A stretch of 14,573 nt of DNA. Origin: Evtepia sp. Its GTDB lineage: Bacteria; Bacillota; Clostridia; Oscillospirales; Oscillospiraceae. Positions 6,640-13,535 of this stretch are shown one piece after another. The stretch lies in contig JAHHRP010000037.1 in the NCBI GenBank assembly GCA_020025735.1, positions 1 through 14,573 of the forward strand, in the 5' to 3' direction. Within the stretch, counting starts at the first letter, position 1. Each line of letters starts with the position of its first letter. Both the position numbers and the translations under genes were made by a program. A model generated the notes under the pieces. That model ran no database searches and was not told where the DNA came from. It saw only the letters and a list, made by a program, of their open reading frames with translations.

Positions 6640-7025
6640 GACCAGCAAGACGTGTGCCAGACACAGTTTGGCCAATGCCTCTGTGCTTGCCTTGGGACTG
6701 GATGAGGCAAAAGGAAGCAGGTTGCTACGGTCGGAGGAGATGTAAGGTGTTTTTGCGATTGCGCTCCAGCTGAGCAGAGACCGCCACAAAAGGAGAAGAG
6801 TGGTGGCATTATACTGCGGATAAAAGGATGAGTCTGCTATCCTGATCTGAAAGGGTACGCAAAGAAGAAATAACATCTCTGCTGTCACGGAAAAGACGTG
6901 GCGCGGAGGTGTTTTTTCGATGGTTTTTTGCAGAAGATGGAAGTATCTCTCTATGACAGCGAGACCTATTCCAAGGCGAAGTTTCCTTTCTTTAGAAAAA
7001 ATGTCATAAAAACCAAAAAAGGAGA
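6640..7025. other. Long region without a gene: mntP 3' side and upstream of the hpf promoter
   Basis: No open frame here has both a start and a ribosome binding site. One + frame (6638-6724, then 6725-6823 after a TAA) reads with coding-like composition, for example HSLANASVLALGLDEAKGSR, but lacks a start and could be the remnant of a dead gene. A hairpin CCGCCAC/GTGGTGG (6781-6787 with 6800-6806, one G·U) holds AAAAGGAG in its loop. A short stem AGGAT/ATCCT follows at 6825-6843. A strong terminator sits at 6873-6917. From 6918 to 7025 I see only A/T-rich sequence. Confidence 0.45.
6873..6917 (+). terminator. Strong intrinsic terminator downstream of mntP
   Basis: An outer 10-bp stem pairs ACATCTCTGC (6873-6882) with GCGGAGGTGT (6903-6912), with two G·U pairs. 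After a one-base bulge it continues as an inner 6-bp stem (6884-6889 with 6897-6902, one G·U) around the loop GAAAAGA. T runs from 6912 to 6917. It ends whatever transcript crosses 6640-6870, about 234 nt after the mntP stop. Confidence 0.82.
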
Positions 7026-7054
7026 TTGCAAAACTAAAAAACCTATGCTATAAT
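7026..7054 (+). promoter_or_regulatory. Promoter of hpf with extended -10
   Basis: The -35 is TTGCAA at 7026-7031 (4 of 6). A 17-bp spacer ends in TGC, directly before a perfect TATAAT at 7049-7054, making an extended TGnTATAAT element. Transcription would start near 7061, with an 84-nt leader. I see no SigB- or SigH-like promoter, the forms that drive this gene in Bacillus. Confidence 0.82.
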
Positions 7055-7091
7055 ACCAATAGAAGAAGGAAGGAAACCATAAACTAAAAAA
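7031..7091. repeat. 11-bp direct repeat flanking the hpf -10 region
   Basis: AAACTAAAAAA occurs at 7031-7041 and identically at 7081-7091, exactly 50 bp apart. The first copy lies in the promoter spacer and the second in the leader, so together they bracket the -10 and start site. Confidence 0.5.
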
Positions 7092-7144
7092 TTACCAATC
7101 GATACCTTCGAGGATATCCCAGGAAAGAGAAAGGAGCAGTTGTT

Positions 7145-7690
7145 ATGAAGATCCAATTTTCCAGTAAGAACATGACAATCCCCGATCGAGTCTATTCTCA
7201 TGCAGAGCAGCGTATCAATGAGTTGGAGCACTTGTTCCGCGGCGAGCCCGAGGCAGTGGTTGTTTTCAGTGCAGAAGATGGGAAACATGTGATTGAGTTG
7301 ACAATCTTTGTTGGGTCCACGATTTTCCGCGTGGTGGAAAAGACTTCTGACATGATGGTTTCCGTTGATGCCGCAGCCTCCTCCATTCGCCGCCAGCTGA
7401 GAGAGAACCGCAAAAAGCTGTCCGATAACATTGACCTGAATGCCTTTGAAGAGGATGCCGATGAACTGATTTTCATCCCTGAGGTAGATAAGTTCGATGC
7501 ACCTGCTTATCAGGTTGTTCGGTCCAAGCACTTTGAGTTCGGTCCTATGACCGTGCAGGAGGCGATTCTCCAAATGAACCTCATTGGCCATGCATTCTTT
7601 GCGTTCCGCAATGAAGAGCGTGACAATGCATTTTCCGTAGTCTATCGCCGTAACGATGGCGGCTATGGTATCTTGGTCGATAAAACCTAA
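7145..7690 (+). CDS. hpf: Long-form ribosome hibernation promoting factor
   Basis: A 181-aa cytoplasmic protein that binds 30S subunits and joins 70S ribosomes into inactive 100S dimers during slow growth. Residues 1 to about 100 form the S30AE/RaiA domain (MKIQFSSKNMTIPDRVYSHAEQ, then the basic helix SIRRQLRENRKKL that follows the beta sheet). After an acidic linker, residues about 122-180 form the C-terminal dimerisation domain: VVRSKHFEFGPMTVQEAILQ, then LIGHAFFAFRN and VVYRRNDGGYGI. The presence of both domains marks the long form (HPF-long, YvyD-like) typical of Firmicutes. AAGGAG at 7131-7136 lies 8 nt before the ATG. The gene is monocistronic, with its own promoter and a terminator right after it. 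Confidence 0.97.
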   Translation: MKIQFSSKNMTIPDRVYSHAEQRINELEHLFRGEPEAVVVFSAEDGKHVIELTIFVGSTIFRVVEKTSDMMVSVDAAASSIRRQLRENRKKLSDNIDLNAFEEDADELIFIPEVDKFDAPAYQVVRSKHFEFGPMTVQEAILQMNLIGHAFFAFRNEERDNAFSVVYRRNDGGYGILVDKT

Positions 7691-7747
7691 AACCTAAGGT
7701 ATATTTAGAAAACGATTTCCAGAAAAGTTTCTGGTACTGTAAAGCAT

Positions 7748-7792
7748 GTAAAAGTAGGCGCTCCCACAAGTTGTGGGAGCGCCTACTTTTAC
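7748..7792. terminator. Near-perfect 45-nt bidirectional terminator
   Basis: Bases 7748-7769 are exactly complementary to 7771-7792, 22 bases per arm around a single central G. The stem carries a GC-rich core GGCGCTCCCAC and ends in AAAA/TTTT on both sides, so it can stop transcription from hpf (+) and from the convergent gntR gene (-). It lies 57 nt after the hpf stop and 33 nt from the gntR stop. Confidence 0.93.
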
Positions 7793-7825
7793 GCATGGCA
7801 AAAATCGTTGGCAAAGATTGGAAGA

Positions 7826-8500
7826 TTATCCCAGCCCCATGACATCAATAGAGTGGTGCATATGGATAGCCATAGCGTGTTCAGCGCCAACAGCATCTCG
7901 CTTTCGGAAAAAATCCATCAGCAGGGCATGATCTCGGCGGGTGTCCTCTGCCAGCTGCTCCTTGTGTTGTCCAGCGGTGATGGCGGAGGCCACAGCCTGG
8001 TTGATCATGGGTAACAGACGCATCATGAAATCGTTGTGCGCTGCCCGGACAATGGCAGCATGGAACTCTCGGTCAGCTTCTGTTCGGTCGAGTCCTTGGC
8101 GAATACACTGGTCTACTGCCTGTCCTCGCGCCAAGATCTCCTCCATTTCCTCTGGGGTAGCCCGGCGGCAGGCTAAGCGGGCGGCGCTTGGTTCAAAGAT
8201 GGCCCGCAGCTCGAACAAATCCCGCAGCTCCCCCTGAATTTTTTCTAGGGTGGAAAAACCGTAGTCGTTGATGTGATCGACCTGTTCGGTGACGAAGGTC
8301 CCACGCCCACGGCGGACTTCCAGCAACTGCTGGGAAACCAGAACGTGGAGAGCTTCCCGAAGCGTAGTGCGGCTGACGCCAAGCTCTTGGGAAAGCTCGA
8401 TTTCGTTGGGGAGCTTATCACCGGGGGCGAAGCGGCGCTCTACCACGATCATGGTGTGCAGCCGATGGGCAGTTTGTTGGGACAGACTTTTTTTCTCCAT
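7826..8500 (-). CDS. GntR-family transcriptional regulator, FadR subfamily (FCD domain)
   Basis: A 224-aa DNA-binding regulator. Residues about 5-73 form the winged helix: FAPGDKLPNEIELSQELGVS, then RTTLREALHVLVSQQLL and the wing RRGRGTFV. Residues about 90-220 form the all-helical FCD effector domain. Its metal/ligand positions appear as Asp143 and His147 in EADREFHAAI, His191 in RDHALL, and His213 in IHMHH. FCD regulators usually bind organic acids or their derivatives. The start is supported by AAGGAGGG, 4 nt from the ATG on the minus strand. It is transcribed away from ilvD. Their shared 128-bp gap contains an exact FadR-type operator pattern, so autoregulation and control of ilvDE are likely. 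The effector is not known; a branched-chain 2-oxo acid is a guess from context. Confidence 0.94.
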   Translation of the reverse strand: MEKKSLSQQTAHRLHTMIVVERRFAPGDKLPNEIELSQELGVSRTTLREALHVLVSQQLLEVRRGRGTFVTEQVDHINDYGFSTLEKIQGELRDLFELRAIFEPSAARLACRRATPEEMEEILARGQAVDQCIRQGLDRTEADREFHAAIVRAAHNDFMMRLLPMINQAVASAITAGQHKEQLAEDTRRDHALLMDFFRKRDAVGAEHAMAIHMHHSIDVMGLG

Positions 8501-8536
8501 AGTGCCCTCCTTTTTGGGGAAAGGGGCGCTTCCCCC

Positions 8537-8563
8537 TTGACATGGATGATTCTATCCTATAAT
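8537..8563 (+). promoter_or_regulatory. Probable ilvD promoter
   Basis: A perfect TTGACA at 8537-8542 and a perfect TATAAT at 8558-8563 are separated by 15 bp, shorter than the ideal 17. An overlapping TAATAT at 8560-8565 would give 17 bp but matches only 4 of 6. A short spacer often means the promoter is weak unless activated. Confidence 0.65.
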
Positions 8564-8577
8564 ATAAAGTCAGACAA
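8549..8577 (-). promoter_or_regulatory. Probable gntR promoter, overlapping the ilvD promoter
   Basis: On the minus strand, TTGTCT (8577-8572, 4 of 6) and TAGAAT (8554-8549, 5 of 6) are separated by 17 bp. This element occupies the same DNA as the + strand ilvD promoter, so RNA polymerase could not use both at once. Confidence 0.55.
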
Positions 8578-8585
8578 TGCAAGAG

Positions 8586-8596
8586 TGGTCATACAA
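8586..8596. promoter_or_regulatory. Putative GntR (FadR-subfamily) operator
   Basis: TGGTCATACAA matches the FadR-subfamily consensus TNGTNNNACNA at every fixed position. It lies just downstream of the ilvD -10 and just upstream of the gntR -35, so a bound repressor would block both. The adjacent gene encodes a regulator of exactly this subfamily. Confidence 0.7.
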
Positions 8597-8597
8597 C

Positions 8598-8609
8598 TTT
8601 TTGCAAAAA
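8598..8609. repeat. 12-bp palindrome TTTTTGCAAAAA before ilvD
   Basis: This perfect dyad lies between the putative operator and the ilvD ribosome binding site (8613-8620). It has no loop, so an mRNA hairpin is unlikely; a second protein-binding site is possible. It matches the CodY box poorly in the centre. Confidence 0.4.
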
Positions 8610-8628
8610 TTGAAGGAGGATATCCCCC

Positions 8629-10293
8629 ATGCGTTCCGATCAAGTGAAAAAAGGGGTGGAGCGGGCACCGAATCGGTCCTTGCTTTATGCCTTAGGTTAT
8701 ACAGAGGAAGAGTTGAACCGACCCTTGGTGGGTGTGGTTAGCTCGTGGAATGAAATTGTGCCTGGTCACATGGACCTAGACAAAATCGTGGAGGCAGTAA
8801 AAGCCGGGATTCGCGCAGCTGGGGGTACCCCAGTGACGTTTCCTGCGATTGCTGTGTGTGACGGCATCGCCATGGGCCATGTAGGTATGAAGTACTCCCT
8901 GGCTACCCGTGACCTGATTGCTGACTCCACAGAGGCCATGGTCACGGCCCATCAATTTGATGGCCTGGTGATGGTGCCCAACTGCGATAAGAATGTTCCT
9001 GGTCTGCTCATGGCTGCGGCGCGACTGAATATTCCCACTATTTTTTGTTCTGGTGGCCCTATGCTGGCTGGACGACTTCAAGATGGTCGGCGGACCTGCC
9101 TGAGCCATATGTTTGAGGCAGTCGGTGCATACCATGCTGGCACTTTGGATGAAGATGGGGTACGGGAATACGAGGAGAATGCATGTCCTAGCTGCGGTTC
9201 CTGCTCAGGGATGTACACAGCCAATTCTATGAACTGTCTTACCGAGGCCATCGGTATGGCACTGCCTGGCAATGGGACAATTCCTGCCCCCCTGTCTGCC
9301 CGCCGTCGTCTGGCAAAACATGCAGGGATGCAAATTATGGATCTGATTCAAAAGGACATTCGTCCTCGAGACATCATGACCCCTGCTGCGTTCCACAACG
9401 CAGAGACGGTGGATATGGCACTGGGATGCTCCACCAACACCATGCTCCATCTGCCTGCCATTGCCCATGAGGCTGGCGTGACGTTGGATTTGGATGCAGC
9501 CAATGCCATTTCAGCAAAGACACCGAACCTGTGCCACCTAGCCCCAGCGGGAGATACCTTTATGGAAGACCTGGACCGGGCTGGCGGTGTGTACGCGGTG
9601 ATGAAAGAGCTGACGAAGAAGGAACTGCTGGAGACAAGTCTCATTACCTGCACCGGCAAGACGGTTGCTGAGAATCTGGTCAATGTCTGCAACCGTGACC
9701 CAGAGATCATCCGGCCTTTGGAGCAACCCTATTCCCAGAGTGGAGGAATTGCCGTGCTCAAGGGCAATCTGGCCCAGGACGGCTGTGTGGTCAAGCAGTC
9801 TGCTGTGGCACCTGAGATGATGGTCCACAGAGGGCCTGCCCGCGTGTATAACTCTGAAGAGGAAGCCATTGCGGAGATCTATGCGAAGAAGATCCATCCT
9901 GGTGACGTAGTGGTTATCCGTTATGAAGGGCCTAAAGGCGGTCCAGGGATGCGGGAGATGCTCAACCCGACCTCTGCCATCTGTGGCATGGGATTGGGGG
10001 AGTCTGTGGCACTCATCACCGATGGTCGATTCTCCGGTGCGACCCGTGGTGCATCCATCGGCCATGTGAGTCCTGAGGCTGCTGCCGGTGGGACCATCGC
10101 TCTGGTAGAAGAAGGGGATATGATTGCCATTGATATTCCCAAGTGCCAGATTCAGTTGGAAGTTTCCGAGGAGGAGCTATCCAAGCGGCGGGCAGCCTGG
10201 GTTTGCCCAGAACCTAAGATCAAGACCGGGTATTTGGCGCGGTATGCCAAGCTGGTTTCTTCCGCAGACAAGGGCGCGATTCTGGACGCTTGA
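8629..10293 (+). CDS. ilvD: Dihydroxy-acid dehydratase
   Basis: This 554-aa Fe-S enzyme dehydrates 2,3-dihydroxy-isovalerate and 2,3-dihydroxy-3-methylvalerate to the 2-oxo acids that precede valine/leucine and isoleucine. Family signatures: NEIVPGHMDL at 41-50, VCDGIAMGHVGMKYSL with Cys77, PNCDKNVPG with Cys119, and CPSCGSCSGMYTANSMNCL with Cys186/189/192. The C-terminal part carries VVIRYEGPKGGPGMREM and DGRFSGATRG, also conserved. The VCDG variant (VDDG in E. coli) with PGH instead of PCN resembles the archaeal and clostridial forms. The start has AAGGAGGA (8613-8620) 8 nt upstream. The gene leads an ilvD-ilvE pair. The gap to ilvE is 65 nt with no terminator. Control by the divergent GntR protein is likely from the operator at 8586-8596. 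Confidence 0.98.
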   Translation: MRSDQVKKGVERAPNRSLLYALGYTEEELNRPLVGVVSSWNEIVPGHMDLDKIVEAVKAGIRAAGGTPVTFPAIAVCDGIAMGHVGMKYSLATRDLIADSTEAMVTAHQFDGLVMVPNCDKNVPGLLMAAARLNIPTIFCSGGPMLAGRLQDGRRTCLSHMFEAVGAYHAGTLDEDGVREYEENACPSCGSCSGMYTANSMNCLTEAIGMALPGNGTIPAPLSARRRLAKHAGMQIMDLIQKDIRPRDIMTPAAFHNAETVDMALGCSTNTMLHLPAIAHEAGVTLDLDAANAISAKTPNLCHLAPAGDTFMEDLDRAGGVYAVMKELTKKELLETSLITCTGKTVAENLVNVCNRDPEIIRPLEQPYSQSGGIAVLKGNLAQDGCVVKQSAVAPEMMVHRGPARVYNSEEEAIAEIYAKKIHPGDVVVIRYEGPKGGPGMREMLNPTSAICGMGLGESVALITDGRFSGATRGASIGHVSPEAAAGGTIALVEEGDMIAIDIPKCQIQLEVSEEELSKRRAAWVCPEPKIKTGYLARYAKLVSSADKGAILDA

Positions 10294-10358
10294 CAATGCC
10301 CCTAAGCGGAGTTGAGGGAAAAACAGGATAAGATTATTTGAGAAGGGAAGCTGCTGTC

Positions 10359-11423
10359 ATGTTAGATATTAAGATCACACGGACCACCACACCCAAGGAG
10401 AAGCCGGCAGGGAAGCTGGGCTTTGGGCGGATTTTCACGGATCATATGTTCGTCATGGACTACACCGAGGGAAGGGGATGGCATGATCCCCGTATTGTTC
10501 CTTATGAGGACATTAGCATCTCTCCGGCAGCGATGGTGTTTCACTATGGTCAGGAGATGTTTGAGGGTTTGAAAGCATACAAAGGGATCGATGGGGCAAA
10601 TTATCTTTTCCGTCCAGACATGAATGCCAAGCGGACCAACGATTCCAATGACCGTCTGTGCATCCCCCAGGTGCCTGTGGAGGACTACGTTCAGGCAGTA
10701 AAAACCATTGTTTCTGTTGACCAGGACTGGATTCCCAGCGAGCCTGGAACGTCTCTGTATATTCGTCCTTTTATCATTGCCACGGAACCTTTCCTGGGGG
10801 TGGATGTCTCTAAGACCTTTCTATTTATGATTATCCTTTCTCCCTCTGGGGCCTACTATGAAGGTGGGCTGGAGCCTGTAGGAATCTGGATCGAAGATGA
10901 TTATGTTCGGGCTGTTCGGGGCGGTATGGGCTTTGCCAAGACTGGCGGCAACTACGCAGCTTCCCTGGCTGCACAGGTAAAGGCGCATGGAGATGGCTAT
11001 TCCCAAGTGTTGTGGCTGGACGGTGTGGAGCGGAAGTACATTGAAGAAGTGGGAGCAATGAATATCTTCTTTAAGATCGATGGTAAAGTGATTACCCCCA
11101 TGCTGAATGGCTCCATCCTTCCGGGCATCACCCGAAATTCTGTGTTGCAACTCTGCCGAGATTGGGGGCTTCCCACAGAGGAGCGGCGAGTTTCTGTGGA
11201 GGAACTGCTTCAAGCCCAGAAAGAGGGCAAGTTAGAGGAGGTCTTTGGGACTGGTACTGCGGCGGTCATTTCCCCGGTGGGTAAGCTGCGTTATAAGGAT
11301 GACGTGATGGTGATTGGTGATGGACAGATTGGTGCCTTAAGCCAAAAACTCTATGATACGGTTACTGGGATTCAGCTGGGGAAACTGGAGGACAAATTTG
11401 GCTGGCGGGTCAAGGTAGATTAA
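10359..11423 (+). CDS. ilvE: Branched-chain amino acid aminotransferase
   Basis: A 354-aa PLP-dependent fold-type IV transaminase that interconverts Val, Leu and Ile with their 2-oxo acids using glutamate, the step after ilvD. Seen: FHYGQEMFEGLKAY near the N-terminus, the PLP lysine at residue 194 in FAKTGGNYAASL, VLWLDGVERKYIEEVGAMNIFF containing the conserved Glu230, GSILPGITRNS and EVFGTGTAAVISPVG. It resembles the longer class II BCAT (as in human BCATm), not the shorter E. coli type. I chose ATG 10359, since MLDIKITRTT is the usual beginning. AAGG at 10344-10347 is 11 nt away, somewhat far. A TTG at 10338 would add seven residues and has less support. Ala239 stands where many homologues have Thr (EVGTMN). 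Confidence 0.97.
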   Translation: MLDIKITRTTTPKEKPAGKLGFGRIFTDHMFVMDYTEGRGWHDPRIVPYEDISISPAAMVFHYGQEMFEGLKAYKGIDGANYLFRPDMNAKRTNDSNDRLCIPQVPVEDYVQAVKTIVSVDQDWIPSEPGTSLYIRPFIIATEPFLGVDVSKTFLFMIILSPSGAYYEGGLEPVGIWIEDDYVRAVRGGMGFAKTGGNYAASLAAQVKAHGDGYSQVLWLDGVERKYIEEVGAMNIFFKIDGKVITPMLNGSILPGITRNSVLQLCRDWGLPTEERRVSVEELLQAQKEGKLEEVFGTGTAAVISPVGKLRYKDDVMVIGDGQIGALSQKLYDTVTGIQLGKLEDKFGWRVKVD

Positions 11424-11447
11424 GAGCTTAGGAAAAGTAGATTCAAG

Positions 11448-11490
11448 AAGTTGGCCGCCTTTATGGGCGGCTAACTTGTTCTAAGAGAAC
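11448..11490 (+). terminator. Hairpin pair after ilvE without a T tract (weak terminator or attenuator)
   Basis: A 12-bp stem pairs 11448-11459 with 11466-11477 (one G·U, GC-rich top GCCGCC/GGCGGC). The tail GTTCTAAG has no T run. It is followed at once by a second small hairpin, GTTCT/AGAAC (11478-11482 with 11486-11490). The lack of a T tract suggests partial termination or an mRNA-processing or stability structure, so reading through into the next gene is plausible. Confidence 0.6.
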
Positions 11491-11507
11491 TGATAAGGAG
11501 GAGAAGG

Positions 11508-12824
11508 ATGGATCAACTGGTATCCCGCCTGCTGCTGTATGGGGATTTGGGGCAAGAGAGCATTTTAGTCAAACTGGCGGAGGTATTTCAGGACTGGAAA
11601 GGAAAGACCACGTTTCAGCAGGCGTTGGTACGGCGGATTTATGATCAGATCAAACGACTGTTGGATCTTGCCACAGACTATGGCTTTGATGAAAATCTGT
11701 GGCAGAACTACCTGACCTTTCTGCTCATGACCAATGAGAACTCCTTTAGTCTGATTACGGAACGGGTGGGGGCACTGGATGGAACGGTGAATTACTTTGC
11801 AAAAAGTGATTTTGGGATTTTTCGTGGTCTGTTTCACTATGACTTTGGCCCCATGGAAGAGGATTTGGGCATAGATTGCTTCACAAGGATTTGTCAGTAT
11901 CGCGCCATTGATAAGCACGAGCGACGGTATCATAAAATGGTGAGTGAACAAGTGCGTCAGCTCAGTGGCCAGCTTGCAAAAGCGCCAGATGACGAGACGT
12001 TTTTCCGTTTGGTTACCAGTCATTACAAACAGTACGGCGTGGGCATGATAGGGTTGAACCGGGCATTCCATATCCAATCTGGTCCAGAAGGCGTGTCTCT
12101 GCTTCCTATCTATAATCTCGATCAGGGAACACTGCAAGATCTGGTGGGTTACGAGAGCCAGAAGGAACAGCTGCGGCGGAACACAGAGGCGTTTCTTGCT
12201 GGGCGCAGCAGCAACAATGTCCTGCTTTATGGTGATGCGGGTACGGGAAAATCCTCCAGCGTTAAGGCGCTCATTCATGAGTATTATGACCAGGGCCTGC
12301 GAATGATCGAGATTTATAAGCACCAGTTCCGGGACTTGTCGGCGGTGATTGCGCTGGTGAAAAACCGAAATTATCGCTTCATTGTCTTTATAGATGATCT
12401 TTCTTTTGAGGAGAATGAGGTGGAATACAAGTTTCTCAAGGCGGTGATTGAGGGGGGCGTAGAGAGCAAGCCTGAAAATGTCCTTCTCTATGCCACATCC
12501 AACCGTCGCAATTTGATCCGGGAAACTTGGAAGGACCGGGCAGATATGGAGCATGAGAACGACATTCATCATTCGGATACCTTGGAGGAAAAACTTTCCC
12601 TCTCCGCTCGCTTTGGGGTGCGAATTCATTACGCGATCCCGAATCGGAACCAGTTTCAGGAGATTGTCCTCTCTTTGGCGCAGCGGCAGGGATTGCAAAT
12701 CCCCCAGGAGGCGCTGTTGGCTGAGGCAAACCGGTGGGAACTGCGTCATGGAGGCATTTCTGGTCGGACAGCGCAGCAGTTTATCAATGCTGTATCGGGT
12801 GCCCGTTTTGGGGAGACCGTGTGA
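11508..12824 (+). CDS. DUF815-family AAA+ ATPase
   Basis: A 438-aa P-loop ATPase of unknown cellular role. Residues 1 to about 200 form a helical N-terminal region with no recognised motif. The AAA+ core starts near LQDLVGYESQKEQLRRN (209-225). Walker A is GDAGTGKSS at 242-250. Walker B is FIVFIDD at 291-297, with Asp-Asp in place of the usual Asp-Glu, a form also known in DUF815 proteins. Sensor 1 is ATSNRRN with Asn332, and an arginine in SLSARFG (368) may be the finger. The length fits the family. AAGGAGGAG at 11495-11503 supports the start. No promoter is visible between the ilvE hairpins and this gene. The response regulator follows after 41 nt, so these genes probably share a transcript. 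The job of DUF815 is not established. Confidence 0.9.
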   Translation: MDQLVSRLLLYGDLGQESILVKLAEVFQDWKGKTTFQQALVRRIYDQIKRLLDLATDYGFDENLWQNYLTFLLMTNENSFSLITERVGALDGTVNYFAKSDFGIFRGLFHYDFGPMEEDLGIDCFTRICQYRAIDKHERRYHKMVSEQVRQLSGQLAKAPDDETFFRLVTSHYKQYGVGMIGLNRAFHIQSGPEGVSLLPIYNLDQGTLQDLVGYESQKEQLRRNTEAFLAGRSSNNVLLYGDAGTGKSSSVKALIHEYYDQGLRMIEIYKHQFRDLSAVIALVKNRNYRFIVFIDDLSFEENEVEYKFLKAVIEGGVESKPENVLLYATSNRRNLIRETWKDRADMEHENDIHHSDTLEEKLSLSARFGVRIHYAIPNRNQFQEIVLSLAQRQGLQIPQEALLAEANRWELRHGGISGRTAQQFINAVSGARFGETV

Positions 12825-12865
12825 GGTTAAGTGGTCTGAATGATGGCATGACAGGGGAGGCGCAG

Positions 12866-13534
12866 ATGGAACGACTGCTGATCGTGGAGGATGATTTGGC
12901 CCTGGGAGAAGGGGTCCGCCTGGCGTTGCAGGGGAAGGAGCGGCCAGTGAGTCTATGCAGAAGTTTGGCCCAGGCCCGGCAAATGCTGGAGGCGGACGGA
13001 CCGTTTTCACTGCTGATCCTGGATGTGAACCTGCCCGATAGCAGCGGTCTGTCCTTATTGGAGGAAGTTCGGGGGCGTGTCCCTGTGATTCTCCTCACGG
13101 CCAATGATATGGAGATAGACATTGTGGCAGGCTTGGAACTGGGGGCAGAGGATTATATCACAAAACCGTTTTCTTTGGCAGTCCTTCGGGCTCGAGTCAA
13201 TGCCCAACTACGCCGACAGGGAGGCAGTCAGGTGGTGGAAGTAGGTCAGTTTGCTTTTGACTTTGGTCGTATGGAATACCGCAAGGCTGGCCGATTGATT
13301 GCATTGAGCAAAACAGAGCAGAAATTGTTAAAGATTCTGGTAGAGAATCGGGGGATTACCCTCAGCAGGGCAGACCTCCTGGATCGCGTGTGGACCGATG
13401 GAGCAGAGTATGTGGAGGAAAATGCATTGTCTGTGACGGTTAAGCGTCTGCGGGATAAGCTAGAGGATACGCCCGCGAAGCCTCAGTATCTGAAAACGGT
13501 TTATGGGGTGGGTTACACCTGGGCGGTGAAGTGA
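12866..13534 (+). CDS. OmpR/PhoB-family response regulator
   Basis: This 222-aa cytoplasmic DNA-binding regulator has a receiver at residues 1 to about 115, with the acidic pair Asp9/Asp10 in VEDD, phosphoacceptor Asp53 in LILDVNLP, Thr78 in LLTAN and Lys100 in YITKPF. A winged helix follows (about 125-220): LSKTEQKLLKILVENRG, the recognition region NALSVTVKRLRDKL, and the final hairpin LKTVYGVGYTW. GGGGAGG at 12854-12860 lies 5 nt before ATG 12866. The in-frame ATG at 12848 would add six residues and has no good Shine-Dalgarno. The stop is one base away from the kinase ATG, so the pair is translationally coupled and the two are cognate partners. Targets are probably downstream, outside the window. 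Confidence 0.95.
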   Translation: MERLLIVEDDLALGEGVRLALQGKERPVSLCRSLAQARQMLEADGPFSLLILDVNLPDSSGLSLLEEVRGRVPVILLTANDMEIDIVAGLELGAEDYITKPFSLAVLRARVNAQLRRQGGSQVVEVGQFAFDFGRMEYRKAGRLIALSKTEQKLLKILVENRGITLSRADLLDRVWTDGAEYVEENALSVTVKRLRDKLEDTPAKPQYLKTVYGVGYTWAVK

Positions 13535-13535
13535 C

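Noticed and set aside
6853..6864. GGGTACGCAAAG, similar to the core of c-di-GMP-I riboswitches
   Set aside because: Only this short piece matches. The flanking stems and the other conserved half of the aptamer are not found, and a terminator rather than a gene follows.
6538..6888. 116-aa minus-strand frame across the mntP 3' end and the following gap
   Set aside because: Its start lies inside the terminator stem, it has no Shine-Dalgarno, and half of it is antisense to mntP.
8598..8609. Possible CodY box before ilvD
   Set aside because: TTTTTGCAAAAA with its flanks matches the AATTTTCWGAAAATT consensus at only about 10 of 15 positions and fails at the centre.
12734..12865. Longer N-terminus for the OmpR-type regulator
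   Set aside because: The extension overlaps the ATPase gene and precedes the conserved receiver start. ATG 12866 has GGGGAGG at proper distance.
11565..13010. 481-aa open frame on the minus strand
   Set aside because: It lies antisense to the DUF815 ATPase and the start of the response regulator, both with clear motifs and ribosome binding sites. Its translation has no recognisable domain.
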